Assembly: GCA_900551555.1 (NCBI GenBank)
Contig: URWC01000058.1
Location: 1 to 10,392 of the forward strand
Direction of reading: 5' to 3'
From: an uncultured Collinsella sp.
GTDB lineage: Bacteria; Actinomycetota; Coriobacteriia; Coriobacteriales; Coriobacteriaceae
Length of the DNA: 10,392 nucleotides
Made by a program: the position numbers and the translations under genes. How positions within the stretch are numbered: position 1 is the stretch's first letter; every line of letters starts with the position of its first letter. The notes under the pieces are model-generated. The model was not told the DNA's origin and searched no databases. It saw only the letters and a list, made by a program, of their open reading frames with translations. Positions 7,107 to 10,392 of the stretch are shown here, in pieces.

Positions 7107-7292
7107 GATGACTTTGAGTCTTGGTGAAGGATACGCTTCGGTGAGCGGCTTTTTCCTTTCATATGAGTATGCAACAAATGCGGCATACGGGTGGGGTCGA
7201 AATTTGTGACCGGCATGCGCATCTGCCGTCTACCGAGAAAATCAAATACTTCTTGACTTTTGAAATCGAGGGCAAAATCGCAGGATTCATTT
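7107..7292. other. Distal part of the divergent LacI/PTS intergenic region
   Basis: No gene is seen. The segment should contain the LacI-gene promoter, but I find only weak minus-strand -10 candidates (TATGAA at 7158-7163, CATACT at 7166-7171) without good -35 partners. The palindrome ATGCGCAT (7215-7222) lies within a small inverted repeat CGGCA/TGCCG (7211-7215 / 7224-7228). The octamer AAATCGCA occurs at 7275-7282 and again at 7311-7318 next to the operator. TTGACT at 7253-7258 has no well-spaced -10. Confidence 0.3.
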
Positions 7293-7322
7293 TTGGTTAA
7301 ACGCATAACTAAATCGCATAAC
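7293..7322. promoter_or_regulatory. LacI-type operator plus extra half-site
   Basis: Bases 7293-7312 form an imperfect palindrome centred on CG (7302/7303), of the form TT.GTTA..CG..TAAC.AA, with 7 of 10 positions symmetric. A CG-centred even palindrome is the usual shape of LacI-family operators. The right half, CGCATAAC (7302-7309), is repeated directly at 7315-7322, 13 bases on. A further inverted pair, TTGGTTA (7293-7299) and TAACCAA (7319-7325), spans the whole block. It lies 161 bases before the PTS start codon. The likely ligand is the divergently encoded LacI protein; this is inference from position and form. Confidence 0.6.
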
Positions 7323-7355
7323 CAACGCTCTGACCTGCGCGTTTACCGAAATAAG

Positions 7356-7385
7356 CTGGCATTAAGAAAAACGAGCACCTATATT
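7356..7385 (+). promoter_or_regulatory. Candidate promoter of the PTS operon
   Basis: CTGGCA (7356-7361, 4 of 6) is followed after 18 bases by TATATT (7380-7385, 5 of 6). Transcription would start near 7392 and leave a leader of about 95 bases. An alternative, TTGGTT (7293-7298), 18 bases, CATAAC (7317-7322), lies inside the operator block and would be blocked directly by repressor. Sequence alone does not decide between them. Confidence 0.45.
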
Positions 7386-7410
7386 GTTCTTGTCGAAAAG
7401 ACAGCAAGTC

Positions 7411-7448
7411 CAAACGGCAGGGGATGCTCCGGAGGCCTCCGCAAACGG
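7411..7448 (+). repeat. Palindrome flanked by CAAACGG repeats in the PTS leader
   Basis: CGGAGGCCTCCG at 7430-7441 is a perfect 12-base palindrome. CAAACGG flanks it on the left (7411-7417) and directly abuts it on the right (7442-7448). It lies between the candidate transcription start and the IIBC ribosome-binding site, so it could be a protein-binding site. As RNA it would be a poor hairpin because a perfect palindrome leaves no loop. Confidence 0.35.
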
Positions 7449-7485
7449 TGTCTTGCGCACGCAACTCTATGAAAAGAGGGAAGCA

Positions 7486-8958
7486 ATGAAGATCGTAGGC
7501 GTTGCCGCCTGTACTGTGGGTATCGCCCACACGTATATGGCCCAGAAGGCGATTCAGGATGAATGCGCCGCCCGTGGCATCGAGTGCAAGGTCGAGGCTC
7601 AGGGTGGCCTGGGTATCGAGAATGAGCTCACGCAGGAAGACGTGGACTCCGCCGACCTGGTCCTGGAGTCCGTCGACGTGGGTGTCGAGAACGAGGACCG
7701 TTTTGAGCAGAAGATGGCCGAGGGCAAGTTCCTGAAGGTCGGCACCTCTGATGTAATCGCCGATCCGGTAAAGATCATCGACCAGGCCATTGAGATCATC
7801 AAGGCGACGGGTGGCGCCGTTGACGCGCCCAAGGCCGAGGCCAAGGCAGAGAAGAAGGCCGTCTCCGCTGCCCCGCAGGCCCCGACACCGGCGTCCAAGC
7901 AGTCTATCTTTGCCGATCCTGGCAAGACGCTGCTCAATGCATTCAATACCGGCGTTTCCTATTTTATCCCCATCGTCGTTATCGGCGGCGTGTTTCTTGC
8001 CTTCTCGCTGGCATCCGGTACCGCCGGCGCCAACGGCATGGAGGTTACGAACCCGCTGATGGTGAGCCTTAACACCATCGGCATGGCCGGCATCTCCATG
8101 ATGATCCCGGTGCTTGCGGCATACATCTCCTACTCGATGGCCGGCAAGCCCGCGCTCGCCCCCGGTTTTGTCCTGGGCTACCTGGTCAACAACGCAGTCG
8201 TTACCCCTAACGGCAACAGCGTTTCGACCGGCTTCTTGGGCGCCATGATCATGGCGGTCATCTGCGGCTACTTTGTCCGCTGGATGAAGACCTGGAAGGT
8301 CAACAACACCATCCAGACCATCATGCCCATCCTGATCATCCCGATTCTGACCTCGCTTGTCCTGGGCATGGCCTATATCTACATCCTGGCCACGCCGCTT
8401 GGCTTTGTGATGGACTGGCTCACCGGCGTGCTCGGCAGCCTGCAGGGCGGTTCCGCAGTTGTCCTGGGTCTGGTCATTGGCGTTATGACCGCCTTCGATA
8501 TGGGTGGCCCCATCAACAAGACCGCCTCGACCTTCACCATGGCCATCATGGCCTCCGGTATCTACGGTCCTAACGGTATGTTCCGCGTCGCCGTCGCCGT
8601 TCCCCCGATCGCCTGTGGCCTCGCTGCGCTCATCGCCAAGAACAAGTTCGATGACGCTGACCGCCAGATGGGCATCTCCGCGCTGTTCATGGGCTGCATC
8701 GGTATTACCGAGGGCGCTATCCCCTTCGCGGTCAAGGACCTCGGTCACACCCTGCCCGGCATTTGCATCGGCTCTGCCGTGGGTGCGGCACTTGCCGCCT
8801 TCCAGGGCATCGACTGCTACGTCCCGCACGGTGGCTTTATCGTCGCCCTTGCCACCAACAACGTCGCGCTGTTCTGCCTGGACATCGTGATTGGCGCCGT
8901 GGTCGCCGCTGCAATCCTGATTGCCATGAAGTCCACGCTCGATAAGCAGGCCAAGTAA
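7486..8958 (+). CDS. PTS fructose-family transporter, enzyme IIBC
   Basis: Imports a sugar and phosphorylates it during transport, taking phosphate from a IIA partner; fructose-type systems normally yield the 1-phosphate. It has 490 residues. The ATG at 7486 follows AGAGGGAAG; the frame stays open upstream but without family sequence. The IIB domain is about 1-105 with the phosphorylated Cys9 in VAACTVGIAHTYMA, where the common CPTGIAHT reads CTVGIAHT. An Ala/Pro/Lys-rich linker (about 110-140) leads to the IIC membrane domain (145-485), which carries DMGGPINK (338-345), ITEGAIPF (407-414) and VPHGG (446-450), all typical of the fructose family. There is no IIA domain, so a separate IIA must exist. 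The gene is divergent from a LacI regulator and followed by a GatZ-like gene. Fructose is the default substrate; tagatose or another ketose is plausible given the neighbour. Confidence 0.95.
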   Translation: MKIVGVAACTVGIAHTYMAQKAIQDECAARGIECKVEAQGGLGIENELTQEDVDSADLVLESVDVGVENEDRFEQKMAEGKFLKVGTSDVIADPVKIIDQAIEIIKATGGAVDAPKAEAKAEKKAVSAAPQAPTPASKQSIFADPGKTLLNAFNTGVSYFIPIVVIGGVFLAFSLASGTAGANGMEVTNPLMVSLNTIGMAGISMMIPVLAAYISYSMAGKPALAPGFVLGYLVNNAVVTPNGNSVSTGFLGAMIMAVICGYFVRWMKTWKVNNTIQTIMPILIIPILTSLVLGMAYIYILATPLGFVMDWLTGVLGSLQGGSAVVLGLVIGVMTAFDMGGPINKTASTFTMAIMASGIYGPNGMFRVAVAVPPIACGLAALIAKNKFDDADRQMGISALFMGCIGITEGAIPFAVKDLGHTLPGICIGSAVGAALAAFQGIDCYVPHGGFIVALATNNVALFCLDIVIGAVVAAAILIAMKSTLDKQAK

Positions 8959-8972
8959 ACCTTTAAGGACTC

Positions 8973-9033
8973 CGGTTGTGCGGAGGGATGGATTTGACTC
9001 CGCACAACCGCCCCTACACAACAAAATCCATCC
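8973..9033 (+). promoter_or_regulatory. Intercistronic 13-bp hairpin with loop complementary to downstream RNA
   Basis: CGGTTGTGCGGAG (8973-8985) and CTCCGCACAACCG (8998-9010) are perfect inverted repeats, a 13-bp stem with a 12-base loop. Ten loop bases, GGATGGATTT (8986-8995), are exactly complementary to AAATCCATCC at 9024-9033. This permits either a partial pseudoknot or an alternative hairpin that would open the first. No T-run follows, so it is not a standard terminator. It begins 14 bases after the IIBC stop and may act as an mRNA 3'-end stabiliser, a processing site or a regulator of the downstream gene. Confidence 0.7.
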
Positions 9034-9042
9034 GTACTGATA

Positions 9043-9060
9043 GGGCCCACATCTGGGTCC
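9043..9060 (+). promoter_or_regulatory. Second intercistronic hairpin
   Basis: GGGCCCA (9043-9049) pairs with TGGGTCC (9054-9060), a 7-bp stem with one G-U pair and a CATC loop. It lies between the larger hairpin system and the ribosome-binding site (AAGGAG, 9091-9096) of the next gene. No T-tract follows directly, so termination is unlikely. Its role is unknown. Confidence 0.4.
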
Positions 9061-9102
9061 CAGGGAACTTTTGTCAAAAATCCTCTGGAGAAGGAGAACA
9101 AA

Positions 9103-10377
9103 ATGTCCAACCTCACCATCCGTCAGGCCGTTCAGGGCATGCTCAAGCTGCAGGATAGCGGCGATCACGCAACCATGGTCGGCATTGGCCCCATGAGCCC
9201 CAACCTGATTCAGGCCGTGTTCGAGCTTGCCAAGGACGAGGATTTCCCGCCCATGTTTATCGCCAGCCGCAACCAGGTCGATATGGACGAGATGGGCGCC
9301 GGCTACGTCAACGGTTGGGACCAGACGCGCTTTGCCGCCGACATCAAGAAGGTTGCCGACGAGGTGGGTTACACCGGTCCGTACTACCTGTGCCGCGATC
9401 ACGGCGGTCCGTGGCAGCGCGACGAGGAGCGTAACGCCCACCTGCCCGAGGACGAGGCCATGGAGCTCGCCCGCAAGTCCTTCGTCGCCGACATGGAGGC
9501 GGGCTTTGACCTGCTGATGGTCGACCCCACCAAGGACCCCTATCAGATCGGCAAGGTTATTCCGCTCGACGTGGTGCTTCGCCGCACGATCGATCTTATC
9601 GACTACCTTGAGCAGTACCGTCGCGAGCATAACCTGCCCGAGGTCGCCTATGAGGTCGGTACCGAGGAGACCAATGGCGGCTTGACCTCTACCGATAAGT
9701 ACGAGGAGTTCATTTCTCAGCTGCAGCCCGAGCTCGAGAAGCGCGGCTGCCCCATGCCCACCTTTATCGTCGGCCAGACCGGCACCCTTACCCGCTGGAC
9801 GGAGCAGGTCGGTCACTACAACTTCAAGAACGCCCGCGAGCTTGCCGATATGGCCAAGCGCTATGGCGTGGGCCTGAAGGAGCACAACGCCGACTATCTG
9901 GACGACGCGACGCTGCTCGAGCACATCCCGGCACACGTGACCGCCTCCAACGTCGCTCCGCAGTATGGCACCGAGGAGACCCGCGCCTACCTCAAGCTCT
10001 GCGCCACCGAGCAGATCCTGGTCGACAACGGTCTGTGCGATGACCCCTCCGACCTGTATCACACGCTGCTGGTCAAGGCTATCAAGACCGAGCGCTGGCG
10101 CAAGTGGATGACTGGCGACGACGTCAACCTGCAGGTCGATGACATCCTTGCCGACGATGAGCTCAGCCTGAAGATCCTGGATGTCTCCGGCCACTATGCG
10201 TTCAACGATCCCGAGGTCAAGGAGCAGGTCGAGAAGCTCTATCGCAACCTCGCTGCCCAGGACATCGACGGCAAGCGCTTTGTGATCGAGCACATCAAGC
10301 GCCCGATCAAGCAGTACGTCGTCGGTCTTAACCTCAAGGGCGTCACGAGCCGCATCGAGAAGGCTCTCGAGGACTAA
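9103..10377 (+). CDS. GatZ/KbaZ-like tagatose-bisphosphate aldolase subunit or sugar-phosphate epimerase
   Basis: A 424-residue TIM-barrel-like protein resembling the non-catalytic subunit of class II D-tagatose-1,6-bisphosphate aldolase (GatZ, KbaZ; PF08013 family), of matching length. The start at 9103 has AAGGAG 6 bases upstream. Shared landmarks with E. coli GatZ in the same order are: SRNQVD (55-60; GatZ SNQVN), RDHGGP (98-103; GatZ GDHLGP) with His100, VGTEE (185-189; GatZ GTEVP), GQTGT (224-228; GatZ QPGVE) and KEHNADY (259-265; GatZ EAHSTDY), then a Glu291 region. Overall similarity is low, so this is a divergent branch. GatZ stabilises and activates GatY; several relatives are reported to have hexulose-6-phosphate 4-epimerase activity, and the retained acidic and His residues would suit metal-dependent epimerisation. 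No GatY gene is visible. The gene lies 144 bases after the PTS IIBC gene, same strand, probably in one operon. The exact reaction is uncertain. Confidence 0.68.
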   Translation: MSNLTIRQAVQGMLKLQDSGDHATMVGIGPMSPNLIQAVFELAKDEDFPPMFIASRNQVDMDEMGAGYVNGWDQTRFAADIKKVADEVGYTGPYYLCRDHGGPWQRDEERNAHLPEDEAMELARKSFVADMEAGFDLLMVDPTKDPYQIGKVIPLDVVLRRTIDLIDYLEQYRREHNLPEVAYEVGTEETNGGLTSTDKYEEFISQLQPELEKRGCPMPTFIVGQTGTLTRWTEQVGHYNFKNARELADMAKRYGVGLKEHNADYLDDATLLEHIPAHVTASNVAPQYGTEETRAYLKLCATEQILVDNGLCDDPSDLYHTLLVKAIKTERWRKWMTGDDVNLQVDDILADDELSLKILDVSGHYAFNDPEVKEQVEKLYRNLAAQDIDGKRFVIEHIKRPIKQYVVGLNLKGVTSRIEKALED

Positions 10378-10392
10378 GTAGCTTTTCCTACA

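Noticed and set aside
8973..9010. Intrinsic terminator between IIBC and the GatZ-like gene
   Set aside because: The stem is strong but is followed by CCCCTACACAAC rather than a T-run, so termination by this mechanism is not supported.
8994..9022. TTGACT inside the intercistronic hairpin as the -35 of an internal promoter
   Set aside because: No acceptable -10 box occurs at 16-18 bases; TACACA is at 15 bases and poor. TTGACT is explained by the inverted repeat and loop.
7309..10293. A 994-codon open frame on the minus strand, opposite IIBC and the GatZ-like gene
   Set aside because: It crosses two well-supported genes and their intergenic structure. Its translation is rich in His, Gly, Asp and Leu repeats without any family motif, as expected from the complement of strongly biased GC-rich codons.

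Overview
The window looks like chromosomal DNA from a GC-rich actinobacterium, most likely a gut Coriobacteriia of the Collinsella type. That placement is inferred from the high-GC third positions, the actinobacterial-style second EF-G (EF-G2), a lipoprotein signal carrying a twin-arginine motif, and the accessory sugar-PTS content. No marker gene in the window fixes the species. There is no tRNA, rRNA, CRISPR array, insertion sequence or phage gene.

Layout. (1) Positions 86-2511, plus strand: a compact three-gene polar amino-acid ABC importer (lipoprotein receptor, permease, ATPase). The genes overlap by 1 and 8 bases, a good promoter lies upstream and a strong intrinsic terminator follows. 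(2) 2512-4897, plus strand: an EF-G2 translation-factor-like GTPase with a GC-rich, hairpin-bearing leader and its own terminator. Its G3 and G4 guanine-nucleotide motifs depart from consensus. (3) 4957-7070, minus strand: a LacI-family repressor followed 119 bases later by a membrane-anchored or secreted DNA/RNA non-specific endonuclease. (4) 7071-10377, plus strand, divergent from the repressor: a long regulatory region with a LacI-type operator, then a fructose-family PTS enzyme IIBC and a GatZ/KbaZ-type protein. A 144-base gap between these two holds a 13-bp perfect hairpin whose loop is complementary to sequence further downstream.

How they fit together. The repressor, the IIBC permease and the GatZ-like protein look like a ketose uptake and catabolism module: PTS import with phosphorylation, then a step in tagatose/fructose phosphate metabolism, controlled by the divergent LacI protein. 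The IIA domain, a hexose-1-phosphate kinase and a GatY-type catalytic aldolase are not in the window and must lie elsewhere or just past the right edge. The ABC importer and EF-G2 are separate transcription units. The observations most worth a second look are the intercistronic RNA structure, the IIBC + GatZ pairing, the altered G motifs of EF-G2, the LacI operator, and a repeated TAAAGTG element around the ABC promoter.
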